From Planctomycetota bacterium (GTDB lineage: Bacteria; Planctomycetota; Brocadiia; JAJRTI01): a DNA stretch of 14,099 nt. Positions 6,659-14,099 of this stretch are shown here, piece by piece. The stretch lies in the NCBI GenBank assembly GCA_024278415.1, contig JAJRTI010000703.1, positions 1 through 14,099 of the forward strand, given 5' to 3'. Position numbers and translations under genes: made by a program. Position 1 is the first letter of the stretch, and each line of letters begins with the position of its first letter. A model generated the notes under the pieces. That model did no database searches and was not told the DNA's origin. It saw only the letters and a program-made list of their open reading frames with translations.

Positions 6659-8014
6659 TTACTCCACGTCTGGCAGGTGGGTGAGCGCCTCCTCGATCTG
6701 GTGCTCGGGGTATTCGTAGTCCTCCAAGGCGCCCTCGAAGTACTTCTCGTACGAGGCCAGATCAAAGTGGCCATGGCCGCTGAAGTTGAACACGATGCAC
6801 TCCTCTTTGCCCTCTTCCTTACAACGCAGGGCTTCCTTGACGGCCCCGTTCACCGCGTGCGCGGTCTCGGGCGCGGGCACAATGCCTTCGGTTTGGGCGA
6901 AAAGCTGCGCCGACTTGAACACGGCATTCTGGTGGTACGCCTCGGCTTCGACGAGGCCCTCGCTTTTGAGGAAGCTCACGAGCGGCGCCATGCCGTGGTA
7001 GCGCAAGCCGCCGGCGTGGATGGGCGACGGCATGAACGTGTGGCCGAGCGTGAACATTTTCAGCAGCGGCGTCATCTGCGCGGTGTCGCCGAAGTCGTAG
7101 CGGAAGGGGCCCTTGGTGAGCGTGGGGCACGCGGTGGGCTCCACGCCCAGGAGGCGAATGTCCTCGCCCTTGAGTTTGTTCGGCACATAGGGGAACGCAA
7201 GGCCGGCGAAGTTGCTGCCGCCGCCCACGCAGCCGATGACCACGTTCGGGGTGTCGCCGATGATCTCGAATTGCTTCTGCGTTTCGAGGCCGATGATCGT
7301 CTGGTGGAGCAGCACGTGGTTGAGCACGCTGCCGAGCGAGTACTTGGTGTCGTCGTGTGTGGCCGCGTCCTCGACCGCCTCGCTGATCGCGATGCCAAGG
7401 CTGCCGGGCGTGTCCGGGTCTTCGGCGAGGATCTTTCGGCCGCACTGGGTGTCCGGGCTGGGGCTGGGCACGACCTCGCCGCCCCACATGTGCATGAGCA
7501 TTTTGCGGTACGGCTTCTGGTCGTAGCTGCACCGAACCATGTAGACCTTGCACTGGATGTCGAACATCTTGCACGCGAAGCTTAACGCGCTGCCCCACTG
7601 GCCCGCGCCGGTCTCGGTCGCGATGCGCGTGACGCCGGCTTGTTTGTTGTAGTAGGCCTGCGCGACCGAGGTGTTGGGTTTGTGGCTGCCGGGCGGGCTC
7701 ACGCTTTCGTTCTTGTAGTAGATGCGTGCGGGAGTGCCGAGCGCCTTCTCCAGGCCGTAGCAGCGCACGAGCGGCGTGGGCCGCCAGATCATGAGCACGT
7801 CGATGATCTCGTCGGGGATGCCGAGCCAGCGCTCCTGGCTGACTTCCTGCATGATGAGTTCCATGGGGAAGAGGGGCGCCAGCGCCTCGGGTCCCAAAGG
7901 CTCATTCGTCGCCGGGTTCAGGGGCGGCGGGGGGGGCTTGGGCAGGTCCGCAACCACGTTGTACCACTCGCGCGGCATGTCCGATTCCGACAGCAGGGTC
8001 TTCTTGTCAGCCAT
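6659..8014 (-). CDS. trpB2: Tryptophan synthase beta chain, TrpB2 type
   Basis: The 451-aa PLP enzyme should condense indole with L-serine to tryptophan. Key features match TrpB: the PLP-binding lysine K112 in [12 protein letters not shown], catalytic-loop ETGAGQWG (E134), the phosphate-binding glycine loop CVGGGSN (about 262-268), and SGHGHFD (412-418) near the C-terminus. The length, ETGAGQW rather than the ETGAGQH of classical TrpB, the extra N-terminal region (about 1-75) and [12 protein letters not shown] (376-387) are characteristic of TrpB2. That subgroup is often found without TrpA and is thought to use free or salvaged indole. No trpA or other trp gene is adjacent, in keeping with this. 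The ATG at 8014 is preceded by GGGAA and GGAAG-like ribosome sites. It is divergent from the MFS gene and followed by the porin gene. Confidence 0.93.
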   Translation of the reverse strand: MADKKTLLSESDMPREWYNVVADLPKPPPPPLNPATNEPLGPEALAPLFPMELIMQEVSQERWLGIPDEIIDVLMIWRPTPLVRCYGLEKALGTPARIYYKNESVSPPGSHKPNTSVAQAYYNKQAGVTRIATETGAGQWGSALSFACKMFDIQCKVYMVRCSYDQKPYRKMLMHMWGGEVVPSPSPDTQCGRKILAEDPDTPGSLGIAISEAVEDAATHDDTKYSLGSVLNHVLLHQTIIGLETQKQFEIIGDTPNVVIGCVGGGSNFAGLAFPYVPNKLKGEDIRLLGVEPTACPTLTKGPFRYDFGDTAQMTPLLKMFTLGHTFMPSPIHAGGLRYHGMAPLVSFLKSEGLVEAEAYHQNAVFKSAQLFAQTEGIVPAPETAHAVNGAVKEALRCKEEGKEECIVFNFSGHGHFDLASYEKYFEGALEDYEYPEHQIEEALTHLPDVE

Positions 8015-8073
8015 AGCTTCCAGTTCCCGTGGGTATGACGTTGAGGGGATGAATCCGTGACGAGGAGCGGAAA

Positions 8074-8102
8074 AGCTTACGTAAACGCGCCATCAAATTC
8101 AA
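8074..8102 (-). promoter_or_regulatory. Possible promoter for trpB2
   Basis: On the minus strand TTGAAT (8102-8097) and TAAGCT (8079-8074) are 17 nt apart, about 60 nt upstream of the ATG. The -10 match is poor, so this is tentative. It is the best candidate in the divergent trpB2/MFS gap. Confidence 0.35.
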
Positions 8103-8146
8103 GGGCTCCCTTCCGCAGCGGCATTCCTTGGCCCACTCGGCCGCTG

Positions 8147-8175
8147 TTGCGGATAGGGTCCGCAGGTCCTATCAT
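8147..8175 (+). promoter_or_regulatory. Candidate promoter of the MFS gene with overlapping inverted repeat
   Basis: TTGCGG (8147-8152) and TATCAT (8170-8175) have 17-nt spacing. The expected transcript start is near 8182, about 60 nt before the chosen TTG start. GATAGG (8152-8157) and CCTATC (8168-8173) form an inverted repeat across the spacer and into the -10 box, a layout that could serve as an operator. The -10 box is good; the -35 box is weak. Confidence 0.45.
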
Positions 8176-8241
8176 CGGGCGGCGCCCGGGGACGGGGCTT
8201 CAGCCTCGCTGTCCCGCATCACAACTGAAGGAACCGAATAC

Positions 8242-9408
8242 TTGGCCGACCGACACCTGCAATCGCACAGGCTTCCGATTCTGTCCAGCTACGTGAGCAT
8301 GATTTCGCTTGCGGCCGCTGTGAACAGCGCGCCCGTGTGCTTGACGGCGATGGCCTCGACGTTTGGCCTGGCCGAGGGCCAGATGGGCATGGTGGCGGGC
8401 GCCATTTTCATGGGCATTGTGGTGGGCATCTGCGTATCGGGTCCGCTGTGCGACAGGTTCGGCATGAAGCCGTTTCTGCTCATCGGCGCAGGCAGCCAGG
8501 GAGCAGGGATGCTTTGCGTCGCGCTGGCCCCGAGCCACGCGACTTTGCTTGCGGCCCTATTCGTGGCGGGATTTGGCGGTGGGGTGTTGGATGCGCTACT
8601 GAGCCCGCTTGTTTGTGCGCTCAGGCCGGACGAGAAGCCGCAGGCGATGAACCTGTTGCACGCGTTTTACTGCATTGGGGCCGCGCTCACCGTGTGTGTT
8701 GCGATGCTGCTCCTGCGGCTCCATTGCCACTGGCGCACGGTCTTCGCTGTGGGCGCGGCGCCTTCCATTGCCGCCATCGTCGGCTTCACGTTTTCGCTCC
8801 TTCCACGCGGGGTTGGCGCCGGCGAGGCGGCGGAGCGGCTGCCCGTCGGCCTGCTGTGCCGCAGCGGCACATTTGCCCTCATGGCGCTGGCCATGCTGCT
8901 GTGTGGCGGCACGGAGCTTGGCCCGGCTCAGTGGCTGCCGGCGTACGTGGAGCGCGCATTGCGCTGGGAGCGCGGCAACGCCGCGCTCGCGCTCCTGCTG
9001 TTCAGCCTGGCCATGGCGGCCGGGCGCCTGGCCGGGTCGCGGATCGCCAAGCATGCCTCGCCCTCGGGCATGGTCATTGCCTCGGCCCTCGCGTCCGCGG
9101 CGCTGATCTTGCTCATGAGCCAGCCGTACTCGCCCACGTTGTCGCTCGTCAGCGGCACGCTTCTCGGAGTCGCGGTCGCTCCCCTCTGGCCGACGACGCT
9201 CGCGCTGGCCGCGAGCCGCTTCCCCAACGGCGGCGCCACGATGTTCTCCATGTTGGCTGCGGCGGGGAACGCCGGCGGCTTCTTCGTGCCCTTGGCCGTG
9301 GGGCTCGTGGCCGAGCAATGGGACATGCACTGGGGCCTTGCGTCCATCGTCGTGTTGCCGCTGTTGCTCGTGGCGATCATCGCCACGACCGCGCGGCGCG
9401 CGCCATAG
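8242..9408 (+). CDS. MFS transporter, 12-TM, FHS/fucose-permease-like
   Basis: The 388-aa integral membrane protein is a secondary transporter of the major facilitator superfamily. The signature A loop [11 protein letters not shown] lies between TM2 and TM3 (residues 67-77), with a weaker counterpart [10 protein letters not shown] in the second half (about 265-274). [14 protein letters not shown] (138-151) and [14 protein letters not shown] (223-236) resemble the TM5 and TM7 regions of the fucose/glucose permease branch, so a sugar or other small organic solute is possible but unproven. I chose the TTG at 8242 because GAAGGAA stands 8 nt upstream and it gives a normal-length N-terminus. A longer in-frame ATG at 8128 precedes the likely promoter at 8147-8175 and would add a non-membrane tail of low plausibility. 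It is divergent from trpB2 and convergent with lon, 43 bp apart. Confidence 0.85.
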   Translation: MADRHLQSHRLPILSSYVSMISLAAAVNSAPVCLTAMASTFGLAEGQMGMVAGAIFMGIVVGICVSGPLCDRFGMKPFLLIGAGSQGAGMLCVALAPSHATLLAALFVAGFGGGVLDALLSPLVCALRPDEKPQAMNLLHAFYCIGAALTVCVAMLLLRLHCHWRTVFAVGAAPSIAAIVGFTFSLLPRGVGAGEAAERLPVGLLCRSGTFALMALAMLLCGGTELGPAQWLPAYVERALRWERGNAALALLLFSLAMAAGRLAGSRIAKHASPSGMVIASALASAALILLMSQPYSPTLSLVSGTLLGVAVAPLWPTTLALAASRFPNGGATMFSMLAAAGNAGGFFVPLAVGLVAEQWDMHWGLASIVVLPLLLVAIIATTARRAP

Positions 9409-9416
9409 GGCGCGCG
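9397..9416. terminator. GC-only hairpin between convergent MFS and lon genes
   Basis: CGCGCGCC-ATAG-GGCGCGCG forms a perfect 8-bp stem with the MFS stop codon in the loop. It lies in the junction where the MFS and lon transcripts converge and could slow polymerase from either side. No T-run follows on either strand, so this is a weak terminator call. Confidence 0.35.
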
Positions 9417-9451
9417 TGGGATCGCGTCTTGGCCGAGGCGGCGTGTGCGGG

Positions 9452-11890
9452 CTACTTCGCCTTCGTCCTTTTCCCCGCGGCGTTTCTCTTCCGTTTCTTC
9501 ACTTTCACCTTGGCCTTGGCCCCCACGCTCGGCAGGGCCACTTCGAGCGCGTCGTCGATGGTTTCGGCGAACTTGAAGGTGAGGTCCTCCTTGGCGTTCT
9601 CCGGCACGTCGACCAGGTCCTTTTCGTTCTGTTTGGGCAGCAGCACGGTCTTGATGCCGGCGCGGCGCGCGGCGAGGACCTTTTCCTTGATGCCGCCCAC
9701 TGGCAGCACGCGGCCCCGGAGGCTGATCTCGCCGGTCATGGAAAGGTAGGGCTTCACGGATGTGTCGGTGAAGAGGGAGACCATGGCGACGGTGATGGCC
9801 ACGCCGGCCGATGGGCCGTCCTTGGGGATCGCGCCGGCTGGCACGTGCAAGTGCACGTCGGTCTTAGCGAAGGTGTTGACCGGGATGCCCAGGTCTTCGG
9901 CGCGGCTGCGAATGTAGCTCATTGCGGCCTGTGCGGACTCCTTCATCACGTTGCCGAGTAGGCCGGTGATGGTGAGCTTGCCGCTGCCGGCCATGCGCGT
10001 GCATTCGATGAAGAGGATTTCGCCGCCGGTTTGTGTCCAGGCCATGCCCACGCTGACTCCGGGGATGCTCGTGCGCTCTGCGAGGTCCTGGAAGAACTTG
10101 GGGATGCCGAGCAGGTCGGGAAGCATGTTGGGCTTGATTGTGTACGGGCCCTTCTGGCCTTCTGCGACTTTGCGCGCGATCTTGCGGCAGCAGTTGGCGA
10201 TCTCGCGCTCCAAGTTGCGCAGCCCGGCCTCGCGCGTGTAGTCGACGATGATACGCTTGATTGCGGCCGGCTCGAACGTGATGGCCTTTTTTGTCAGCCC
10301 GTGTTGCTCGGCCTCCTTGGGGATGAGGTACTGCTGCGCGATGCTGACCTTCTCCTCGGTCGTATACCCCGGCAATTCGAGGATCTCCATGCGGTCGCGC
10401 AGCGGCGGCGGGATGGTGTCGAGCACGTTCGCGGTGGTGATGAACATGACGTTCGACAGGTCGAAGGCCACGTCGAGGTAGTGGTCGCTGAAGGAGTTGT
10501 TCTGTTCTGGGTCGAGCACTTCGAGCAGTGCGGACGAGGGGTCGCCGCGGACGTCGGAGCCGAGCTTGTCGACCTCGTCGAGCATGAAGACTGGGTTCTT
10601 GGTGCCGGCCTTGCGGAGGCCTTGGATGATGCGCCCGGGCAGGGCACCCACGTACGTGCGCCGGTGTCCGCGGATTTCCGCTTCGTCGCGTACGCCGCCG
10701 AGGGAGATGCGGATGAACTCGCGTCCGATGGCCCGGGCGATGGACCTGCCCATGGAGGTTTTGCCGGTGCCGGGCGGCCCCACGAAGCAGAGGATGGGGC
10801 CCTTCATGTCCTTCTTGAGCTTGCGCACGGCCAGGTATTCGAGAATGCGCTCCTTGAGCTTGGCGAGGCCGTAGTGGTCTTCGTCGAGGATCTTCTGCGC
10901 CTTTTGGATAGAAAGCCGGTCCCGCGTGGCCTTGTCCCACGGCAGAGCGATCATCCAGTCGAGGTAGGTGCGCGCGACTCCGTATTCGGCTGACGATGGG
11001 TGCATGCGCCGGAGGCGGTCGAGTTCGCGGCTGGCTTCCTTCATGGCCTCTTCGGGCAGCTTGGCTTCGTCGAGTTGCTGCTTCAACTCCTCGATTTCGG
11101 CTTCGTGGTCGTCGCCTTCGCCCAGTTCTTCCTGGATGGTCTTGAGCTGCTCGCGCAGCAGATACTCGCGCTGGCTCTTGCCCATCTTCTCCTTGACCTG
11201 CGAGTCGAGTTCGCTGCTGATGCTCAGCACGCGCAGTTGCTGCCGCAATTCGTTGGCCACGTGCCTGAGCCGAGCGCTCACGTCGAGTTCTTCGAGCAGG
11301 GCTTGGCGCATGCGGGTATCGATGCGCAGGTTGGCCGCGACCATGTCCGCGAGCCGGCCGGGGTCGCTGATGTTCATGATCGCGATCTTCATTTCGTCCG
11401 GCAGGTGGGACGCCATGTCGATCATGCGCTGGAACTGGGTGGACACGTGGCTCATGAGGCCCTGGATCTCTTCATCGATGACCGCGGCATCGTCTTTGGG
11501 CTCCACGCGGAAGATGGGGTAGGGGGTCATCTGCACGGGGTCGAGGAGTTCGACGCGGCGGAAGCCTTGAAAGAGGATGCGCGTGGTGTTGTCGGGGAAG
11601 CGGAGCATCTTGACGATGGCTCCGGCCGTGCCCATGCGGTGGAGGTCGTCGGGCGAGTGGACCTCTCGATCTGCCTCCTTGAGGGTGACTCCGGCCATGA
11701 GGCGGTCGCCGGCGAGCGCGTCGTCGATGAGCTTAATGTAATCGGGCTCGCCAATGGTCACCGGCACGAGCATGCCGGGGAACACGACCATGTCGGGCAG
11801 GGGCATGACGGGGAGCTGCTCCGGTATGCTGGGCAGATCCGGCGCATCGTTGGGTTGCTGCGTTGGCTCGGTTGGCTGCTGATCGGCCAT
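9452..11890 (-). CDS. lon: ATP-dependent protease La (Lon), LonA type
   Basis: The 812-aa cytoplasmic AAA+ serine protease degrades misfolded and regulatory proteins. All LonA parts are visible: an N-terminal substrate-binding domain opening [19 protein letters not shown] (about 25-215), a helical/coiled region (about 230-300), Walker A GPPGTGKT (371-378), Walker [10 protein letters not shown] (434-442), and the protease domain with catalytic Ser694 in PKDGPSAG and Lys737 in [14 protein letters not shown]. The Ser-Lys spacing of 43 equals that of E. coli Lon. Two oddities are a Gln/Pro-rich first 25 residues and a strongly basic 22-residue C-terminal tail ([12 protein letters not shown] onwards) beyond the usual end. 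It starts 21 nt after the hsp20 stop, with GGGAAGG as ribosome site, so the two are almost certainly one operon. Confidence 0.97.
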   Translation of the reverse strand: MADQQPTEPTQQPNDAPDLPSIPEQLPVMPLPDMVVFPGMLVPVTIGEPDYIKLIDDALAGDRLMAGVTLKEADREVHSPDDLHRMGTAGAIVKMLRFPDNTTRILFQGFRRVELLDPVQMTPYPIFRVEPKDDAAVIDEEIQGLMSHVSTQFQRMIDMASHLPDEMKIAIMNISDPGRLADMVAANLRIDTRMRQALLEELDVSARLRHVANELRQQLRVLSISSELDSQVKEKMGKSQREYLLREQLKTIQEELGEGDDHEAEIEELKQQLDEAKLPEEAMKEASRELDRLRRMHPSSAEYGVARTYLDWMIALPWDKATRDRLSIQKAQKILDEDHYGLAKLKERILEYLAVRKLKKDMKGPILCFVGPPGTGKTSMGRSIARAIGREFIRISLGGVRDEAEIRGHRRTYVGALPGRIIQGLRKAGTKNPVFMLDEVDKLGSDVRGDPSSALLEVLDPEQNNSFSDHYLDVAFDLSNVMFITTANVLDTIPPPLRDRMEILELPGYTTEEKVSIAQQYLIPKEAEQHGLTKKAITFEPAAIKRIIVDYTREAGLRNLEREIANCCRKIARKVAEGQKGPYTIKPNMLPDLLGIPKFFQDLAERTSIPGVSVGMAWTQTGGEILFIECTRMAGSGKLTITGLLGNVMKESAQAAMSYIRSRAEDLGIPVNTFAKTDVHLHVPAGAIPKDGPSAGVAITVAMVSLFTDTSVKPYLSMTGEISLRGRVLPVGGIKEKVLAARRAGIKTVLLPKQNEKDLVDVPENAKEDLTFKFAETIDDALEVALPSVGAKAKVKVKKRKRNAAGKRTKAK

Positions 11891-11911
11891 GGATGGGTCG
11901 CCTTCCCTCGG

Positions 11912-12367
11912 CTAGATGATCGACACGACAAATCGCACGGGTTCTTGCTGCACCTCTGCAATGGGCAGCGCGACATCGAGGAAGCCGCCATCGAAGCCGG
12001 CTTGGGCGCCTTCCGCGTCGACGGGCTTGGGGAGCTGGATGCTGCGCTGGAACGCGCCGTAGTTGCTCTCCATCTGGTAGTAGCACGACGGGCGTCGGCC
12101 TCGGCAAGGATTGCGGCGCACGCCACTGATGGTGAGCAGCCGCGCGTTGTCGAGCACGATTTGGATGTCTTCGGCGCGTACGCCGGCGAGTTCCATGCGC
12201 ACGACGATGTGTGCGTTGTACTCGAACACGTCGGTGAGCGGCTGCCACAGAGGACGGTAAGCTCCGCCGGTGGGGGGTTTGGCCGCCTCGAAGTGTGTGA
12301 AGACCGGGCCGTGCCCGGAAAAGATTCCCTGCATGGTGAGCATCGTATCGCTTCGGCGCGCGGGCAT
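11912..12367 (-). CDS. Small heat-shock protein, Hsp20/alpha-crystallin family
   Basis: The 151-aa protein is an ATP-independent holdase that keeps unfolding proteins soluble. The alpha-crystallin domain spans about 42-138: PLTDVFEYNAHIVVRMELAG, then ARLLTISGVRR, YQMESNYGAFQRSIQLP and the closing GGFLDVALP, all typical of the family. The stretch after GVRR (RRNPCRGRRPSCYY, about 84-97) is Arg-rich and holds two cysteines seven residues apart in a loop that is usually variable. The usual C-terminal I/V-x-I/V anchor after LPIAE is not obvious; the chain ends VRFVVSII. The ATG at 12367 is favoured by GAGGAG 8 nt upstream. It is the first gene of an operon with lon, which suggests joint induction by heat or proteotoxic stress. 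No CIRCE element is seen upstream. Confidence 0.9.
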   Translation of the reverse strand: MPARRSDTMLTMQGIFSGHGPVFTHFEAAKPPTGGAYRPLWQPLTDVFEYNAHIVVRMELAGVRAEDIQIVLDNARLLTISGVRRNPCRGRRPSCYYQMESNYGAFQRSIQLPKPVDAEGAQAGFDGGFLDVALPIAEVQQEPVRFVVSII

Positions 12368-12412
12368 GAGCCATTCTCCTCGCGTGGGCGTAGTGCGGGT
12401 GGGGTTACAGCC

Positions 12413-12441
12413 AGGCTAACGCGTGCATGGGCCAAAGTCAA
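12413..12441 (-). promoter_or_regulatory. Sigma-70-type promoter of the hsp20-lon operon
   Basis: On the minus strand TTGACT (12441-12436) and TAGCCT (12418-12413) are 17 nt apart. The transcript would begin near 12406, giving a leader of about 40 nt that includes the GAGGAG ribosome site. The -35 box is strong and the -10 box poor. I find no heat-shock sigma-32-like pair or HrcA palindrome here. Confidence 0.55.
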
Positions 12442-12560
12442 CGGGCCGCAGGCGCGCAGCGGAGCCGTCCACGAGGATTGGCCGGGGATCGGTCCACAGC
12501 ATCCTCGGGGGAAAGGGCCAGTGTCCCTCGGAGCCGCAACATGTCCACACAATTCCCGCC

Positions 12561-12590
12561 TTGACACGCGGGCGTGGCGCCGCGTATAGT
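12561..12590 (+). promoter_or_regulatory. Sigma-70 promoter of the TPR-birA operon
   Basis: A consensus TTGACA (12561-12566) is followed after 18 nt by TATAGT (12585-12590). This is the best promoter match in the window. The expected start is near 12597, about 45 nt upstream of the ATG at 12642. It faces away from the hsp20-lon promoter in the same 274-bp gap. The rest of that gap, 12442-12560, shows nothing I can name. Confidence 0.75.
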
Positions 12591-12641
12591 GACACATAGT
12601 TTCGTTGGCAGCTTCCTTTGTACCACGTGAGCGCATGGCAG

Positions 12642-13100
12642 ATGCACAAGAAGACGCAACGATTCGTTCCACCGCCCGAATTGCCCGAGCGTGACTTCAC
12701 GATCACACATGGCGACTTCGCCGGCGACCTCGCAGACTTCGAGGTCCGCTTCGTGGAGCGCGTGTTGGCGCGGAACCCCGAGCACGTGGAGTCGCTCATG
12801 TTCCTGGGCAACACCTACACCGCGCGGGGCGAGCACGAGCGGGGGTTGGAGATGGACCTGCGCCTGCTGCGCCTGCGGCCGCTCGACCCCATCGCGCACT
12901 ACAACCTCGCGTGCAGCTATGCGTTGCTGGGACAGGTGGACCGCGCGATCGACGCGCTCAGACGCTCGGTGCGGCTGGGCTACGCCGACGTGGCCCACCT
13001 GGAGCAAGACTCGGACTTGGACAACATACGAAACGATCCGCGATACAAGGAGATGCTCGACAGTCTGCGATCTGCGCACATTCAAGGGTTAAGACCATGA
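12642..13100 (+). CDS. Small TPR-repeat protein
   Basis: The protein is 152 aa from ATG 12642; in-frame TTG 12618 or GTG 12627 would make it up to 160 aa. No start has a convincing Shine-Dalgarno, so the start is uncertain. Two tetratricopeptide repeats are visible at about 48-81 (PEHVESLMFLGNTYTARGEH...) and 82-115 (DPIAHYNLACSYALLGQVDR...), carrying the family's small and aromatic helix-packing residues. They are followed by the common TPR-protein ending DSDLDNIRNDPRYKEML. There is no signal peptide or membrane span, so it is probably a cytoplasmic protein-protein adaptor. The partner is unknown. Its stop codon overlaps the birA start (ATGA), so the two are translationally coupled, yet TPR adaptors have no established role in biotinylation. 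Confidence 0.85.
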   Translation: MHKKTQRFVPPPELPERDFTITHGDFAGDLADFEVRFVERVLARNPEHVESLMFLGNTYTARGEHERGLEMDLRLLRLRPLDPIAHYNLACSYALLGQVDRAIDALRRSVRLGYADVAHLEQDSDLDNIRNDPRYKEMLDSLRSAHIQGLRP

Positions 13101-13912
13101 CACAAGCCCTCAAGCAGCCCAACGGCGATTACGGCGAGGCCGCGATTCGCCAGGCGCTGAAGACACAACTGATCGGGCACGACCTCGTCTTCCTGGAGCG
13201 CACCACGTCGACGAACGTGGCCGCGAAGAAGCTGGCGCGCAAGGGCTGCGCGGACGGGTTGACGGTGGTGGCGAACCATCAGACCGCGGGCAAGGGCCGG
13301 CTGGGCCGGCGTTGGTCCGCGCCGGTGGGCACCGATGTGCTGGTATCCATTGTGCTGCGGCCCCAGATCAGCCCCGAGCGCTCGGCCGCACTCACGGGGA
13401 TGGCCAGCCTCGCGGTGGCGACGGCTATCGAGAATCTGTGCGGATTGGAGCCGGAGATTAAGTGGCCCAACGATGTACTCGTTGGCGGGAAGAAGGCCTG
13501 CGGTATCCTCACCGAAGGGGACGTGCGCAACCATGAGTTGGCGTTCGCCGTGGTGGGCATCGGCATCAACTGCAACCGCGAGCGCAAGACGTTTCGCAAG
13601 CCGCTGAACGAGACCGCAACGTCGCTGTTGATCGAGGCCGGGCGGCCCGTGGACCGGGCCGCGCTGCTTGCCGCGGTCCTGGCGAACATGGAAGCCGAGT
13701 ACCTGCAATTCCGGTCGTCGGGCCTGTCCCACATCGTGCCGGACCTGCGCAAGCGGCTGTGGCGCTTGGACCGGGAGGTGACCGTGCGCACCGGCGCGGC
13801 GGAGGTGGTGGGCCTGTGTCTGGGGTTGGACGATGAGGGCCGGCTGCTCGTGCGAGACAACGAGGGCCAGCAGCACGCGTTCTGGGGCGGCGAGATTGTG
13901 CACGTGCGCTAG
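13097..13912 (+). CDS. birA: Biotin--[acetyl-CoA-carboxylase] ligase, monofunctional (no HTH domain)
   Basis: The 271-aa enzyme activates biotin with ATP and attaches it to the biotin carrier domain of acetyl-CoA carboxylase and related enzymes. Family motifs appear in order: TTSTN (36-40), the biotinyl-AMP loop GKGRLGRRW (65-73), KWPND (122-126), GKKACGIL (131-138) with the active-site lysine region, VVGIGINCN (152-160), and a small SH3-like C-terminal domain (about 222-271, ending WGGEIVHVR). The roughly 30 residues before the catalytic domain are too few for the helix-turn-helix of E. coli BirA, so it is a group I ligase unable to act as the biotin repressor in that way. The ATG at 13097 overlaps the TPR stop by 4 nt, with AAGGG about 9 nt upstream. 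No biotin synthesis gene is nearby. Confidence 0.95.
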   Translation: MTQALKQPNGDYGEAAIRQALKTQLIGHDLVFLERTTSTNVAAKKLARKGCADGLTVVANHQTAGKGRLGRRWSAPVGTDVLVSIVLRPQISPERSAALTGMASLAVATAIENLCGLEPEIKWPNDVLVGGKKACGILTEGDVRNHELAFAVVGIGINCNRERKTFRKPLNETATSLLIEAGRPVDRAALLAAVLANMEAEYLQFRSSGLSHIVPDLRKRLWRLDREVTVRTGAAEVVGLCLGLDDEGRLLVRDNEGQQHAFWGGEIVHVR

Positions 13913-14028
13913 TGTCGCGTCCCGCAAGTTCATATGCCTATCTGAGTAGGTGGGGCTGTGCTTGGAGACCCGCGTCGTGCGATTGGCCAAACGCACTCCC
14001 ACAACGCCACAGGGGGCGCAATTGTGCG

Positions 14029-14090
14029 CAAACCCCGAACGGGGTTTGACAACAGAGCCCAGGGTAGCCGCAGAATGCGGCTACCCTGGG
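14029..14090 (+). repeat. Paired-hairpin repeat (copy 2)
   Basis: Hairpin 1 (14029-14048) is CAAACCCCG-AA-CGGGGTTTG, a 9-bp perfect stem. A 9-nt linker ACAACAGAG follows. Hairpin 2 (14058-14090) has perfect 15-bp arms, CCCAGGGTAGCCGCA and TGCGGCTACCCTGGG, around a GAA loop. The order, linker length, AG before CCCA, GAA loop and ACCCTGGG end match copy 1 at 156-217 (minus strand). Stem sequences differ between copies but pairing is kept, a sign of selection on structure or of transposition by structure. It lies on the same strand as birA, 116 bp past its stop; 13913-14028 shows no gene. Confidence 0.85.
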
Positions 14091-14099
14091 TGCACGACC

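Noticed and set aside
6230..7585. Plus-strand open frame (451 codons) opposite trpB2 and the porin
   Set aside because: Shadow of trpB2, whose strand carries all catalytic motifs.
8128..8241. Upstream ATG start for the MFS transporter
   Set aside because: It precedes the likely promoter, lacks a ribosome site and adds a polar tail; TTG 8242 has GAAGGAA 8 nt upstream.
11000..12589. Long plus-strand open frame (529 codons) opposite lon and hsp20
   Set aside because: It mirrors the codons of lon and hsp20 on the other strand, is His/Val/Glu-rich without domains, and is the expected by-product of high-GC coding DNA.
12368..12641. CIRCE or sigma-32 heat-shock control upstream of hsp20
   Set aside because: No TTAGCACTC-type inverted repeat and no CTTGAA/CCCCAT pair were found; an ordinary TTGACT/TAGCCT pair fits better.
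1..14099. CRISPR array, tRNA, rRNA, transposase or phage genes
   Set aside because: No regularly spaced direct repeats, cloverleaf-like segments, rRNA-like stretches or mobile-element proteins are visible; the repeats present are palindromic and not arrayed.

Overview
The window is GC-rich bacterial chromosome with conventional single-copy genes, generous intergenic spacing and several families of short palindromic dispersed repeats. A FadL/OmpP1-type outer-membrane barrel and secreted proteins with signal peptides point to a diderm. The mix of large secreted carbohydrate-active proteins, orphan carbohydrate-binding-like proteins, a stand-alone TrpB2 and paired-hairpin repeats built on CCCAGGGT...ACCCTGGG suggests an uncultured member of the Planctomycetota/PVC or a neighbouring phylum. 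That assignment is inference; no rRNA, tRNA or other taxonomic marker lies in the window.

Layout. (1) 1-237: two repeat elements, no gene. (2) 238-4664, minus strand: a two-gene secreted carbohydrate module. A 377-aa protein with two jelly-roll domains is followed by a 1049-aa protein with a signal segment, jelly-roll domain, clan GH-A-like TIM barrel and C-terminal CBM9. An almost perfect foldback repeat lies between them. (3) 4665-5188: about 520 bp without a gene, packed with a promoter, a G-tract and several repeats. (4) 5189-8014, minus strand: an OmpP1/FadL porin and, upstream of it, a TrpB2-type tryptophan synthase beta chain. (5) 8242-9408, plus strand: a 12-TM MFS transporter, divergent from trpB2 and convergent with lon. 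(6) 9452-12367, minus strand: hsp20 then lon, a tight proteostasis operon with a readable sigma-70-type promoter. (7) 12642-13912, plus strand: a small TPR protein translationally coupled (ATGA) to a biotin-protein ligase without the repressor domain, behind a strong TTGACA-N18-TATAGT promoter. (8) 13913-14099: intergenic, ending in a second copy of the paired-hairpin repeat.

How the genes fit together. The two secreted proteins plausibly bind and cleave an extracellular glycan. The porin and MFS carrier could handle uptake of products or other solutes, but nothing ties them to that substrate. Hsp20 and Lon form a familiar hold-or-degrade stress pair. TrpB2 and BirA are housekeeping metabolism. 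I see no CRISPR array, toxin-antitoxin, phage gene, transposase or defence system. The most unusual material is the repeat architecture, including two copies of a two-hairpin element with the same internal spacing, each lying 3' of a gene in the same sense, and a promoter that would give a nearly leaderless mRNA for the 377-aa secreted protein.
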